Source: Aquilonibacter sp963703325
GTDB taxonomy: Bacteria > Vulcanimicrobiota > Vulcanimicrobiia > Vulcanimicrobiales > Vulcanimicrobiaceae
NCBI GenBank assembly: GCA_963703325.1
Contig: OY969805.1
Location: 2,108,001-2,172,000 of the forward strand
Reading direction: 5' to 3'
Length of the DNA stretch: 64,000 nt
Shown: one piece after another, positions 1-7,996 of the stretch
Layout of the letters: the number at the start of each line of letters is the position of its first letter
Position numbering within the stretch: position 1 is the first letter of the stretch
The notes under the pieces: model-generated
Told to the model about the DNA's origin: nothing
Seen by the model: the letters and a program-made list of their open reading frames with translations, nothing else
Database searches by the model: none
Program-made: the position numbers and the translations under genes

Positions 1-596
1 CGCACGGCTCGATCTTCGCTGCAACGCTCGAGTCAAAAGCGGGCGCGCTCCAGGCACGGTTAGGTGAGCCACGTGAAACGCCGGCCCCGAGGGTCGTTAT
101 CGACGTGGCGCAAGGCATTCCCAAAGGTCAGAAGATGGACTTCGTCGTCGAGAAGCTCGGGGAACTCGGCGTGCGCGCGCTGATCCCGCTGCGCAGCGAA
201 CGCACGATCGTAGCCAATGTCGGACCGGCGAAGCTCGAACGTTGGCGTCGTCTCGCACACAGTGCGGCGCAGCAAAGCGGTCGCAACGATCTTCTCGCGG
301 TGACCGAACCGTTACCGTTCGCGCAGCTGTGCCTGCAATTTTCGGAGTACGACGCGGTCATTTTTCCATGGGAGGTTGCCGAGCCGCAGCCGCTGCGCGA
401 GGCGCTGCCCGCCATCGTGGGCGACGCTGCGCGGATTCTCGTGGTGGTCGGTCCCGAAGGGGGTTTCTCGCACGCCGAGGCCGAGTCGGCGAAGGCAGCG
501 GGCGCGCATCTCGTCTCATTGGGTTCGCGCATCCTGCGCACCGAAACCGCCGCGCTGGCCGTCGTAGCGATCCTGGGATACGAGCTGCGATTGTAG
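1..596 (+). CDS. rsmE: 16S rRNA (uracil-1498-N3)-methyltransferase, 5' truncated by window edge
   Basis: Methylates U1498 of 16S rRNA from S-adenosylmethionine as a SPOUT-fold enzyme acting on assembled 30S subunits. The reading frame (codons starting at position 3) is open to the left edge, so the N-terminal PUA-like part is only partly present. Visible family marks are KMDFVVEKLGELGV, AAQQSGR, and the SAM-binding knot GPEGGFSHAEAE followed by LGSRILRTETA close to the C-terminus. The GTG at 105 is internal and not the true start. The stop at 594-596 is followed 32 nt later by a diguanylate cyclase gene on the same strand. Confidence 0.93.
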   Translation, partial: HGSIFAATLESKAGALQARLGEPRETPAPRVVIDVAQGIPKGQKMDFVVEKLGELGVRALIPLRSERTIVANVGPAKLERWRRLAHSAAQQSGRNDLLAVTEPLPFAQLCLQFSEYDAVIFPWEVAEPQPLREALPAIVGDAARILVVVGPEGGFSHAEAESAKAAGAHLVSLGSRILRTETAALAVVAILGYELRL

Positions 597-628
597 AGGG
601 TCGCGCCGATTGACGATAACGGTAGTAG

Positions 629-2503
629 ATGAATGAACGCGAAAGCGTAGGCCGCCTGCGCCGCGCGGGCGCGGTGAGCGCGCTAGCGGTCATCGGTGTC
701 CTGGTCTTACAGGCCATTGTCCTCATCGTGCTCACGGTTACCACGCTTCCGCCCTCACGCTCGATGAACGCCAGCGGTCTGCGCCGGGGCTATACGATTC
801 GCATTCTCTACGATGCCACGATCCATGACGAGGCGGATCTTCACCGTAGTATCGCGATCCTGAGCGCGTCGCAGGCGAATTTCGGGGACCTAAAACCGGA
901 CGAAACCGCCCTACTGCAACGATTCTTGGCACGCCCAAACCGGGCAGATTCGCTAGCGCTTTTCGATCTTTTCAATGCCAAGACCAATGCCTACGAAGCA
1001 AGTGCGCGCAGGCGGCGCTCGGCGGTCCGGCTTTCCGCCATCGTCATCGGCCTGATCGCAATCGGCCTCGTCGTCTTCATTTACTATCGTGTGGCCCGGC
1101 CGGCCGAGGGGCGCTGGGCACGGATGGTCGAGCGACTTGAAGAGAGCCACGAGCGTCTCAGCTCAATGTTCGATTTCCATCCCGATGCGGTAGCCCTCAT
1201 CGACGCGGACAGCCGGATCGTTCGCGCGAACGCGGAGCTCGAGCGGCTGACGCTCTACCGCGCCGACGAATTGATCGGCGCACCGATCGACACGCTGGCG
1301 CCGGCGCAGGACGCGATCGAGCATGCGGGCCTCGCAACCCCGCTCTTTTCGGAGACGTCGCTGCGCTTCGATGCGGCGCTGCGTGCGAAGACCGGTGCGG
1401 CGGTGATGGTGCGCGTCGATACGGTGCCGATGCGCGCCGGCGGCGCGTTGGAGGGCGTCTATGTGATCGCGCGCGACGTCACGCACGAGCGAGAGCTCGA
1501 GTTTCGCGAGGGCGTACAGCGCGAGCGGTTGCGCTCGCTCTCGCGAATCGCCTCGGTGCATGCAAGCTCGGTCGACCGGCAGATCAGCGAGACGCTGCAG
1601 TTCGCGGTGCGGGCGCTGGAAATGCAAGGCGCCGCCGTGTCGCGCGTCTACGATGACGAAGTGAAGATCATTCACTCGGTTGGCGATGAGCTGCAGGCCG
1701 GCTATTCGTTTCCCTTTGCCGAGTCCTACACGCGCCACATCTTCGGAACGAGCAAGATGATCTCGTTCTGGAACTACGAGAGCAACGAGTGGGAAGAAGA
1801 TCCGGCGCAGGCTCGCTTCGGCTGGGGCGCGATGATCATCACCACCGCCTTTGCCGACGGGGTACCGGTTGGTGCGCTCGGCTTTATGTCGCGCAAAGAG
1901 CGGCGCCGGCCGTTCGAAGAGGCAGACTTAGATTTCGTTCGCGTCGTTGCCGCGATGATCGGTGCATCGCTTGCACGCGAGCGGCGCGAAGACGAACTTG
2001 AAGAGATCGCGTACGTGGACGCAGTCACACGTTTGCCGAACCGCCGCTATGCGATGGATCAATTGCGCCTCGCGATTGCTCGCGCCGAACGCAGCGGCGA
2101 GCTTATCGTGGCTTATTTCATCGACCTCGATGGCTTCAAGGCTGTTAACGACGAATTCGGCCACGCAGTGGGTGACGATTTCTTAGCGATTACCGCCGCA
2201 CGGCTGCGCGCCGTGCTGCGCGAAGGCGATATCCTGGCGCGCGTGGGCGGCGATGAGTTCCTCGCATTGCAAAGCGGTGCGGCTTCCGTCGATGGTGAGG
2301 CGCTGCGCTTGGGCGAGCGTTTGATTCAGGCCGCATCGGAGCGCGCGATTTTCGACGGCCGCTCGGTTTCCGTCGGCGCCAGCGTCGGCATCGCGGCCTA
2401 CCCGCACGACGCAAAAACCGCAGAAGAATTGCTCGAACGGGCCGACCAGGCGATGTACGCGTCAAAACGCGCAGGCAAGGGCGTAGCAACCTCCGCCTCG
2501 TAA
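629..2503 (+). CDS. Membrane-anchored diguanylate cyclase (PAS-GAF-GGDEF)
   Basis: Probably makes cyclic di-GMP from two GTP in response to a sensed signal. The 624-residue protein has two membrane helices (about 14-40 and 133-155) enclosing a small periplasmic loop of about 90 residues. A PAS domain (about 172-290), a GAF domain (about 300-450) and a C-terminal GGDEF domain (about 455-620) follow. The active-site motif GGDEF is intact at 540-544, and an RxxD inhibitory site (REGD, 531-534) lies five residues upstream, predicting product feedback inhibition. There is no EAL or HD-GYP domain. The start ATG follows rsmE by 32 nt. The input signal is unknown. Confidence 0.92.
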   Translation: MNERESVGRLRRAGAVSALAVIGVLVLQAIVLIVLTVTTLPPSRSMNASGLRRGYTIRILYDATIHDEADLHRSIAILSASQANFGDLKPDETALLQRFLARPNRADSLALFDLFNAKTNAYEASARRRRSAVRLSAIVIGLIAIGLVVFIYYRVARPAEGRWARMVERLEESHERLSSMFDFHPDAVALIDADSRIVRANAELERLTLYRADELIGAPIDTLAPAQDAIEHAGLATPLFSETSLRFDAALRAKTGAAVMVRVDTVPMRAGGALEGVYVIARDVTHERELEFREGVQRERLRSLSRIASVHASSVDRQISETLQFAVRALEMQGAAVSRVYDDEVKIIHSVGDELQAGYSFPFAESYTRHIFGTSKMISFWNYESNEWEEDPAQARFGWGAMIITTAFADGVPVGALGFMSRKERRRPFEEADLDFVRVVAAMIGASLARERREDELEEIAYVDAVTRLPNRRYAMDQLRLAIARAERSGELIVAYFIDLDGFKAVNDEFGHAVGDDFLAITAARLRAVLREGDILARVGGDEFLALQSGAASVDGEALRLGERLIQAASERAIFDGRSVSVGASVGIAAYPHDAKTAEELLERADQAMYASKRAGKGVATSAS

Positions 2504-2546
2504 GCGGGAACCAGCGTCACCTCGTCGTATGGGCTCGGGCTAGACT

Positions 2547-3263
2547 ATGGCCAAGCTCCCCTTTTCCATCGTGGTTCCAACCTACAACGAAGCCGGCGGC
2601 ATCGAGCGTTTGCTTCGCGCGGTCACCAATGTCTTCGAAGCAAACGGACTCGACGGTGAGATCATCGTCGTTGATGACAACTCGCCTGACGGAACCGGCG
2701 CCATCGTCGATCGCCTCGCCGGAGAACTGCCGGTTCGGTGCCTGCATCGACCGGGCAAGCTCGGTCTCTCGAGCGGCGTCATCGATGGTTGGGCGTTCGC
2801 TCGACCGCAGTCGCAAGCGCTCGGCGCGATGGACGCGGATTTCAGCCACGACATCAATATTCTGCCGATCATGGTTGCGGCGCTCGAATCAGGCGAGTAC
2901 GGCCTGGCAATCGGTAGCCGTTACGTCAAAGGCGGCGGTATTGTGAACTGGCCCAAGCGCCGAATCATCACCTCGCGTGTTGCATGTGCGCTTGCCGCGC
3001 CACTGACGCGCGTAAAGGATCTTACCAGCGGCTATTTTCTGGTCAAACGCGAAGCACTCGACGGCGTGCACCTCGATCCGATCGGCTTCAAGATTGGCCT
3101 CGAAGTGATCGCGAAAGGGCACTATGGACGCGCGACCGAGATTCCGTACGTCTTCACCGATCGGATCGTCGGCGAGTCAAAATTGAACCAGAACGAAATC
3201 TTCAACTATCTCAAGCAGCTGCGCAAGCTCTATGCGGCGCGGCTCTTTCCGGGTCGCAACTAA
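2547..3263 (+). CDS. Family 2 glycosyltransferase, polyprenyl-phosphate mannosyltransferase-like
   Basis: Likely transfers a sugar from a nucleotide sugar to polyprenyl phosphate on the cytoplasmic face (Dpm1-type). The GT-A fold is shown by VVPTYNEAGGIE near the N-terminus, VVDDNSPDGT (41-50), RPGKLGLSSG, and the metal-binding MDADFSHD (95-102). At 238 residues it is a single catalytic domain without the membrane region seen in longer DpmI/III types. The ATG is 43 nt after the cyclase stop. The sugar and acceptor cannot be told from sequence. Confidence 0.88.
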   Translation: MAKLPFSIVVPTYNEAGGIERLLRAVTNVFEANGLDGEIIVVDDNSPDGTGAIVDRLAGELPVRCLHRPGKLGLSSGVIDGWAFARPQSQALGAMDADFSHDINILPIMVAALESGEYGLAIGSRYVKGGGIVNWPKRRIITSRVACALAAPLTRVKDLTSGYFLVKREALDGVHLDPIGFKIGLEVIAKGHYGRATEIPYVFTDRIVGESKLNQNEIFNYLKQLRKLYAARLFPGRN

Positions 3264-3267
3264 AACC

Positions 3268-4110
3268 GTGTCGATTCCGGACTGGCTGCTGCGCCGCCGT
3301 GGAAAGAACGCCGATACGCGCGATGCAGCGCTGTGGACGAAGTGTCCGGAGTGCGGCGAAGTGCTCTATCGCCGCGATCTCTCCGCGAACTACGACGTAT
3401 GTACCAAATGCGGGCACCATTTCCGGATGAATGCGTACGATCGCATCAACCTGCTCATCGACGGTGACTTCACCGAGATCGGGAACGAGATTCTATCCGG
3501 CGATCCGCTCGGCTGGGTGGACAAGAAGACGTATCCGGTCAAACTCGCCGGCGATCGGGAGAAGAGCGGCATCTCCGAAGGCGTGGTCTGCGGCGTCGGC
3601 TCGATCGACGGGTTCCAAGTCGCGCTCGGGGTGATGGACTTTCATTTTCGCGGCGGTACGATGGGAACCGTCGTCGGCGAACGCATCACGCTGTTGCTCG
3701 AAGAGGCGCGCAAGCGTAAGATCCCGTGCATTATCGTCACCGCCTCGGGCGGTGCGCGCATGGAAGAGGGCATGTTTGCATTGATGCAGATGGCCAAGAC
3801 CACGGCGGCGGTTGCGCGCTTCAAGGACGACGGCAACTTTTTCGTCACGGTGCTCACCGATCCGACGACCGGCGGCGTCTCGGCGTCGTTTGCGTTTGAG
3901 TCCGACGTGATCATGGCAGAGCCCAAAGCGATGATCGGTTTCGCCGGACGACGCGTGATCGAGCAGACGATTCGTCAGAAGCTGCCGGATCAGTTTCAAA
4001 CCGCCGAGTTCTTGCTCGAGCGGGGCCAGATCGACATGGTGGTCAATCGGCACGATCTCAAGACGACGCTCGTGCGCCTCCTCCAGTACGCTGCGGGCCA
4101 CATTCGATGA
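3268..4110 (+). CDS. accD: Acetyl-CoA carboxylase carboxyltransferase subunit beta
   Basis: Beta half of the carboxyltransferase that moves CO2 from carboxybiotin to acetyl-CoA to give malonyl-CoA for fatty acid synthesis. The N-terminal zinc ribbon is present as CPEC and CTKC (Cys 26, 29, 45, 48 from the chosen start), followed by a crotonase-like carboxyltransferase domain with GGTMGTVVGERI, SGGARMEEG and DPTTGGVSASFA. I chose GTG 3268, 5 nt after the previous stop, giving 280 residues; an in-frame ATG at 3232 would overlap the glycosyltransferase and add 12 atypical residues. Its stop overlaps the accA start (ATGA), implying translational coupling and balanced subunit output. Confidence 0.95.
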   Translation: MSIPDWLLRRRGKNADTRDAALWTKCPECGEVLYRRDLSANYDVCTKCGHHFRMNAYDRINLLIDGDFTEIGNEILSGDPLGWVDKKTYPVKLAGDREKSGISEGVVCGVGSIDGFQVALGVMDFHFRGGTMGTVVGERITLLLEEARKRKIPCIIVTASGGARMEEGMFALMQMAKTTAAVARFKDDGNFFVTVLTDPTTGGVSASFAFESDVIMAEPKAMIGFAGRRVIEQTIRQKLPDQFQTAEFLLERGQIDMVVNRHDLKTTLVRLLQYAAGHIR

Positions 4111-5096
4111 ACGGAAACGTCATCGTCGAACGCGAGCGCGGGCTGCTCGAGGTCGAACGGCGCATTGCCGACTTGCGTAATGCCAACGTCAACCAGCCGG
4201 TTGATTTCTCGGCCGAGATCGCTGCGCTGGAGCAAAAGTACGAGTCGCTGCAACACGAGCTCTTCGGCAAGCTCACGCCGTGGGAGAAGGTCAATATGGC
4301 GCGGCACCCCAGCCGCCCCACGAGCCTGGACTTCATCTCACAGTTCGAGCGCTTCGACGAACTGCACGGCGATCGCGAGTTTCGCGACGATCCGGCCGTC
4401 GTCGCCGGCTTTGCGCTCTTGCGCGGCCGGGCGGTGATGGCGATCGCTCAGCAACGGGGTCGCGATACAAAGGAAAACCTGCGCCGCAACTTCGGGATGG
4501 TCACGCCGGAAGGCTATCGCAAGGTCCAGCGTCTAGCACACACGGCCTCGCGTTTGGGTCTCCCAATCGTCACCTTCATCGATACCAAGGGCGCCGACCC
4601 GGGCATTTCTTCGGAAGAGCACGCGCAATCCGAAGCGATCGCGATGTGTCTGTATGAGTTCACCGAGGCGCGCGTGCCGATCGTCGCCTCGATCATCGGC
4701 GAGGGCGGCTCGGGAGGCGCGCTCGCGCTCGGCATCGCCGATCACGTGATTATGCTCGAGCATGCCGTTTACTCGGTAGCATCGCCGGAGGGGTGCGCCG
4801 CGATTCTTTGGGGCGATGCGGGAAAAGCGGAAGAAGCCGCATCGCGGCTGAAGCTCACCTCGGCAGATTTGCAGCAGTTTGGTATTATCGATGAGATCGT
4901 TGCCGAACCGCTCGGTGGCGCGCATCGTGATGCCGCGACCGTCGTGGCCAACGTACTCGGGGCGGTGTCGGCGGCAGTGGAACGGCTCGCGCGGATATCG
5001 CCGCAAGAATTACGAGAGGCTCGTTATCGGAAGTATCGTCGGATAGGCGCATGGCAAACAGAGCGCCAGGGGGACAACGGAACACCGGGACGGTGA
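4107..5096 (+). CDS. accA: Acetyl-CoA carboxylase carboxyltransferase subunit alpha
   Basis: Alpha partner of AccD in the acetyl-CoA carboxylase carboxyltransferase. The 329-residue protein has the normal family layout: an N-terminal helical region (EAEIAALEQKYESL-like) then the crotonase-like domain with TPWEKVNMARHP, REFRDDPAVV, GMVTPEGYRKVQR, DTKGADPGISSEEHAQSEAIA and IGEGGSGGALALG. The start overlaps accD by 4 nt. The C-terminal 15 codons overlap the start region of the downstream ftsB-like gene. Confidence 0.95.
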   Translation: MNGNVIVERERGLLEVERRIADLRNANVNQPVDFSAEIAALEQKYESLQHELFGKLTPWEKVNMARHPSRPTSLDFISQFERFDELHGDREFRDDPAVVAGFALLRGRAVMAIAQQRGRDTKENLRRNFGMVTPEGYRKVQRLAHTASRLGLPIVTFIDTKGADPGISSEEHAQSEAIAMCLYEFTEARVPIVASIIGEGGSGGALALGIADHVIMLEHAVYSVASPEGCAAILWGDAGKAEEAASRLKLTSADLQQFGIIDEIVAEPLGGAHRDAATVVANVLGAVSAAVERLARISPQELREARYRKYRRIGAWQTERQGDNGTPGR

Positions 5097-5425
5097 AGCG
5101 CCGGACGCGCGCTTCATTAATCTGGCGTTTTCTCGGACGGCTCGGCGCCGCGACCGTTGCCCTTTTGGTCTTCACCCTGGTTGCGGTTCAATTCGCCCGG
5201 GTGGTCGACGCCAACGTTGCACTCGCGCACGAACTCTCGACAACCCAAAACGACATCACGCAACTGCAGGCGCGGCGCGAATGGCAGCTGCGCCAACTGC
5301 GCCGGCTCGAAGACCCCGAGGGCGCGGTACCCGAGATTCACGACCGCTTGCGCCTCGTGCGGCCGAACGAAGCCATCGTGTTCGTACGCCCGCTGCCCTC
5401 GCCCCCGTCGTCACCGACCCCGTGA
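5051..5425 (+). CDS. FtsB/DivIC-type septum formation initiator
   Basis: Small bitopic cell-division protein expected to join the FtsQ/FtsL-like divisome subcomplex. It has a basic cytoplasmic N-terminus, one membrane helix at about 28-48, then a heptad-rich coiled coil (about 50-88, including QNDITQLQARREWQLRQLRR) and the usual short tail with RLRLVRPNEAIVFV. The ATG overlaps accA by 46 nt. A GTG at 5093 would give the tighter 4-nt GTGA overlap and remove 14 residues, so the start is not settled. The next gene starts inside its stop. The order DivIC, S1 protein, Ppx is familiar from Gram-positive-type genomes. Confidence 0.8.
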   Translation: MANRAPGGQRNTGTVKRRTRASLIWRFLGRLGAATVALLVFTLVAVQFARVVDANVALAHELSTTQNDITQLQARREWQLRQLRRLEDPEGAVPEIHDRLRLVRPNEAIVFVRPLPSPPSSPTP

Positions 5426-5766
5426 ACGAACGCGTCTACGGCTTCGTCATCAACGTCAATGCCTACGGCGCCATCGTTCGGTTGGAGAGCGGCGAGCTTG
5501 CAAGCGCACCCGCGGGCGATGTGGAGGCGCATCGCGTCGAGTACGATCGCGGCATGTCGGCGCGGGAAGCCGTCGCCTTTGTCTTGCACCCGGGCTCACG
5601 GCGCCCGATGGTAACGATCGTGCCGCGCATCGACGAACCCCAACTCGACGCGCAAATCGCGCGATATCTGGAAAGCACGGCAGACTGGGAAAACGACGGC
5701 GACGGCGTTCCCGCCCACGAGCGGCATTTCTTACGCAAAAAGAAACGCGCCGCTCAGTTTGAGTAA
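5422..5766 (+). CDS. Small S1-domain RNA-binding protein
   Basis: A 114-residue protein whose first 70 residues form one S1/OB-fold domain (VYGFVINVNAYGAIVRLESG, then GMSAREAVAFVLHPGSRRPM). The rest is a charged tail ending in RKKKRAAQFE. Such single-S1 proteins next to divIC genes are thought to bind RNA, but the target is unknown. The GTG start lies in the stop of the ftsB-like gene (GTGA). A longer in-frame upstream extension is low-complexity and overlaps ftsB completely, so I reject it. The stop overlaps the TTG start of the Ppx gene. Confidence 0.75.
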   Translation: MNERVYGFVINVNAYGAIVRLESGELASAPAGDVEAHRVEYDRGMSAREAVAFVLHPGSRRPMVTIVPRIDEPQLDAQIARYLESTADWENDGDGVPAHERHFLRKKKRAAQFE

Positions 5767-6739
5767 ACACTACGCGGTTATCTCGATCGGCTCCAATTCC
5801 ACCCGCGTCGCGCTAGCCGATATCGCGGCGCCGGTCCCGCACGTTGTGCTCGCGCGGTCGATCGGCACGCGCATCGGCGAAGGCCTCAAGGACGGCGGGA
5901 CGCTCGGCGACGAGCCGATGCAGCGCACATTGGACGCGGTTACGTCGCACCTGCGCGCCGTACGCGGACATTACGTGCGGCTCTTCGCGATTGCGACCAG
6001 CGCCGTGCGCCGCGCTGAAAATAGCGACGTCTTCACGGCGCGTATGCAAACGCTGCTGGGTGTCCCCGTCCAGATCCTCTCCGGCCACGAAGAAGCGGTG
6101 GCGTCCTATCGCGGTGCAATTACCGCGTTCGGCCCATTGCACAACGAAGAATTGGGTGTGGTCGATGTCGGCGGCGGCAGTTCGGAGTACGCCACCGGCA
6201 ACGGGCCGCTGCCCGATCGCACGGTGTCGTGCGAAATCGGCGCGGTTCGATTAACCGAAATGCTACCGCTGCTCGGCGGAAACGACGGCGTTGTCGATCT
6301 CGACACGATCGAGGAGGCACGCGAGATCGCGCGAAACGCGCTGGCGCCGATTGCCGACTTTCCGAAGGTTGGACATGTTGCGTTTGTGGGGGGTTCGGCA
6401 ACCACGGTGGCATCACTCATTCGCAGTAAACGGACAAAGATCGACCAATACGAACTTTCGCGCAGCGATTTGCAACGCGCGCTCGTCCGTTTGTGCGCGC
6501 TGCCGCTCAAGGAACGTAAAGCGCTGGCCGGGATGAAGCCGCAGCGCGCCGACATTCTGCCCGCGGGCATCATCGTACTCGAAACGGTCCTCGACCTGAT
6601 CGGTCACGACCGCGCGACCGCGACGACCGCCGACCTGCTGCTCGGCTATTTGCTGCAACAGGTGGACCGGGCAGGACGAGCGGGGCACGACCCCGGATGG
6701 AATGCGCATGGACGATCAGGCTATACACCAGCACATTGA
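5759..6739 (+). CDS. Exopolyphosphatase / pppGpp phosphatase family protein
   Basis: Member of the Ppx/GppA branch of the ASKHA phosphotransferase fold. It may degrade polyphosphate or convert pppGpp to ppGpp. Motifs are ISIGSNSTRVAL at the N-terminus, ATSAVRRAEN, SGHEEAVASYRG (catalytic Glu region), VVDVGGGSSEY, GAVRLTE and VGGSATT. At 326 residues it is the short, two-lobed form without the C-terminal HD-like domain of E. coli Ppx. The start is TTG and overlaps the S1 gene by 8 nt. Ppx and GppA cannot be separated from sequence alone. Confidence 0.9.
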   Translation: MSKHYAVISIGSNSTRVALADIAAPVPHVVLARSIGTRIGEGLKDGGTLGDEPMQRTLDAVTSHLRAVRGHYVRLFAIATSAVRRAENSDVFTARMQTLLGVPVQILSGHEEAVASYRGAITAFGPLHNEELGVVDVGGGSSEYATGNGPLPDRTVSCEIGAVRLTEMLPLLGGNDGVVDLDTIEEAREIARNALAPIADFPKVGHVAFVGGSATTVASLIRSKRTKIDQYELSRSDLQRALVRLCALPLKERKALAGMKPQRADILPAGIIVLETVLDLIGHDRATATTADLLLGYLLQQVDRAGRAGHDPGWNAHGRSGYTPAH

Positions 6740-6950
6740 GTCCCTAGTAGAGGAAGAGCACCGGTTGCGGGAACACGGTGACAGCGGGAAGCTAACGGCC
6801 CAGGATCGTCTGCGTTTGGAAGAGGTCCAAGTGCAGCTCGATCGCTACTTCGATCTCTTACGTCAACGCCGCGCGCGTGAAGAATTCGGTCAAGATCCCG
6901 ATGTCGTGCACATGCGCTCGGCTGACACCGTCGAACACTATCAACAGTAG
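6702..6950 (+). CDS. DUF2630 family protein
   Basis: An 82-residue soluble, strongly helical, charged protein matching the DUF2630 pattern: HQHIESLVEEEHRLRE, then RLRLEEVQVQLDRYFDLLRQ, RRAREEFGQDP and a final VEHYQQ. Function is unknown. It overlaps the end of the Ppx gene by 38 nt, and ATG 6708 is an alternative start two codons in. It ends 10 nt before the intron-containing tRNA-Leu gene. Confidence 0.8.
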   Translation: MRMDDQAIHQHIESLVEEEHRLREHGDSGKLTAQDRLRLEEVQVQLDRYFDLLRQRRAREEFGQDPDVVHMRSADTVEHYQQ

Positions 6951-6960
6951 CAAACCGCCT

Positions 6961-7290
6961 GGGACGGTGGTGGAACTGGCAGACACAGCAGACTTGGAAT
7001 AACCCCTGAGCCGCAGGATCGGAAACGCCCTGCGGGATGCGCTCAAAGTCGGTGAACTCTCTGGCGCGCGCGCCGTGACAACGCCGAGCCAAGCAGGATT
7101 CGCGCTCCGGCGCGAATCTTTGAAGGTGTAGAGACTGGAAGGGCGCGGCCTAAACCGGTTCACGAAGCGAACCAGCATGGTCAAGGCACAGTCCGGACCA
7201 CAAACGCGGAAAAGCGGTGGCGAAAGCTATAGTGGTGCGAAAATTTGCCGCTCGTAAAAGAGCATGCGGGTTCGATTCCCGCCCGTCCCA
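6961..7290 (+). tRNA. tRNA-Leu(UAA) interrupted by a group I intron
   Basis: Exons are 6961-6995 and 7240-7290. The acceptor stem GGGACGG (6961-6967) pairs fully with CCGTCCC (7283-7289), with A as discriminator; CCA is not encoded. The anticodon stem is GCAGA with TTTGC. Joining the exons gives the 7-nt loop CTTAAAA, so the anticodon is UAA. The long class II variable arm (GCTC / GAGC) fits Leu, and the T-arm is GCGGG TTCGATT CCCGC. The intron separates U34 from A35, the same insertion point as the well-known cyanobacterial and plastid tRNA-Leu intron. Confidence 0.92.
6996..7239 (+). ncRNA. Group I self-splicing intron (IC3-like) in tRNA-Leu
   Basis: A 244-nt intron without an ORF. The 5' exon ends in U and can form a U-G wobble with an internal guide (CUU with GAG inside CTGAGCC at 7006-7012). 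The intron ends in the required G (7239). The catalytic core is recognisable: CCGAGCCAAGC (about 7084-7094), the P7 strand GGTGTAGAGACT (7125-7136), and its partner AGTCC (7190-7194) followed by ACCACAAA. GTGGCGAAAGC near the 3' end resembles the terminal hairpins of cyanobacterial tRNA-Leu introns. No homing endonuclease is present. Confidence 0.88.
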
Positions 7291-7323
7291 TGAATTCTCG
7301 CTTTCTCGTTGCCGGAGCCGTCG

Positions 7324-7923
7324 ATGTCAAAGCACGGAGCCATCCTACTTATTGCAATCGGCGCGCTTGCCATGGTGATCGGCGCCCCGGGTGTGTATCT
7401 CGCGCTCTACGCATACTCCAGCGTGGGCGTCCTTTATGGCGGCAGCTTCCTTCTTACGGTCGGCGGCATCGCGATCGCGGCGGCTGCCGGCATTCTTGCC
7501 GCCTATGGCGGCGACCCGAGCCAAAGCCGGTTTCCGGCTTGGGTCCTGAGTCTGATTATCGTTGCCGGGAGCCTCTTGGCGATCGGCTACGATACGGTGA
7601 ACCGTTTGCAACTGGAACGCAAGGCAACGGACGCGGTGCAGGCGCAAGATGCGCTGCGTCGTGATAACGCCGCGCTCGTTACGGAGAACGCGCGGGTCAA
7701 GAGGACGGCCGGCGAGACCTACGCCGCAGCGCTCAAGCTTGACCGCAGTAGTTCGCAGGCGCTCTCGGCCATGCAACGCGACATTGCGACCGCCGGGCTC
7801 ATCAACCAAAGAACCCTCGACGCGGGCGTGCAAGCCGGCGCCTTACAAGCCTCGGCCCTCGCCGCGTTGCGCGACGTGATGCAAGCCGCGAAACACAACC
7901 GGGAGCTGCGTTGTCGCCCGTAG
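7324..7923 (+). CDS. Hypothetical membrane protein with coiled-coil tail
   Basis: I do not recognise the family. The 199-residue protein begins with three membrane helices within about residues 6-85, followed by a long soluble helical region of about 110 residues rich in Ala, Gln, Arg and Asp that probably forms a coiled coil. I chose ATG 7324, which has GGAG eight nt upstream, over a TTG at 7309 that lies 19 nt from the end of the tRNA. It stands between the tRNA-Leu gene and an outer-membrane protein gene, with no context that suggests a role. Confidence 0.6.
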   Translation: MSKHGAILLIAIGALAMVIGAPGVYLALYAYSSVGVLYGGSFLLTVGGIAIAAAAGILAAYGGDPSQSRFPAWVLSLIIVAGSLLAIGYDTVNRLQLERKATDAVQAQDALRRDNAALVTENARVKRTAGETYAAALKLDRSSSQALSAMQRDIATAGLINQRTLDAGVQAGALQASALAALRDVMQAAKHNRELRCRP

Positions 7924-7996
7924 TTGGTCGTGCAGAGAAAACTTTGATTCACGATTGAGGACGCGTCGGACCCCCAGGCACCATGCTCAACCCACG

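Noticed and set aside
7309..7323. TTG 7309 as start of the membrane protein after tRNA-Leu.
   Set aside because: ATG 7324 has a better-placed GGAG and starts directly before the first membrane helix.
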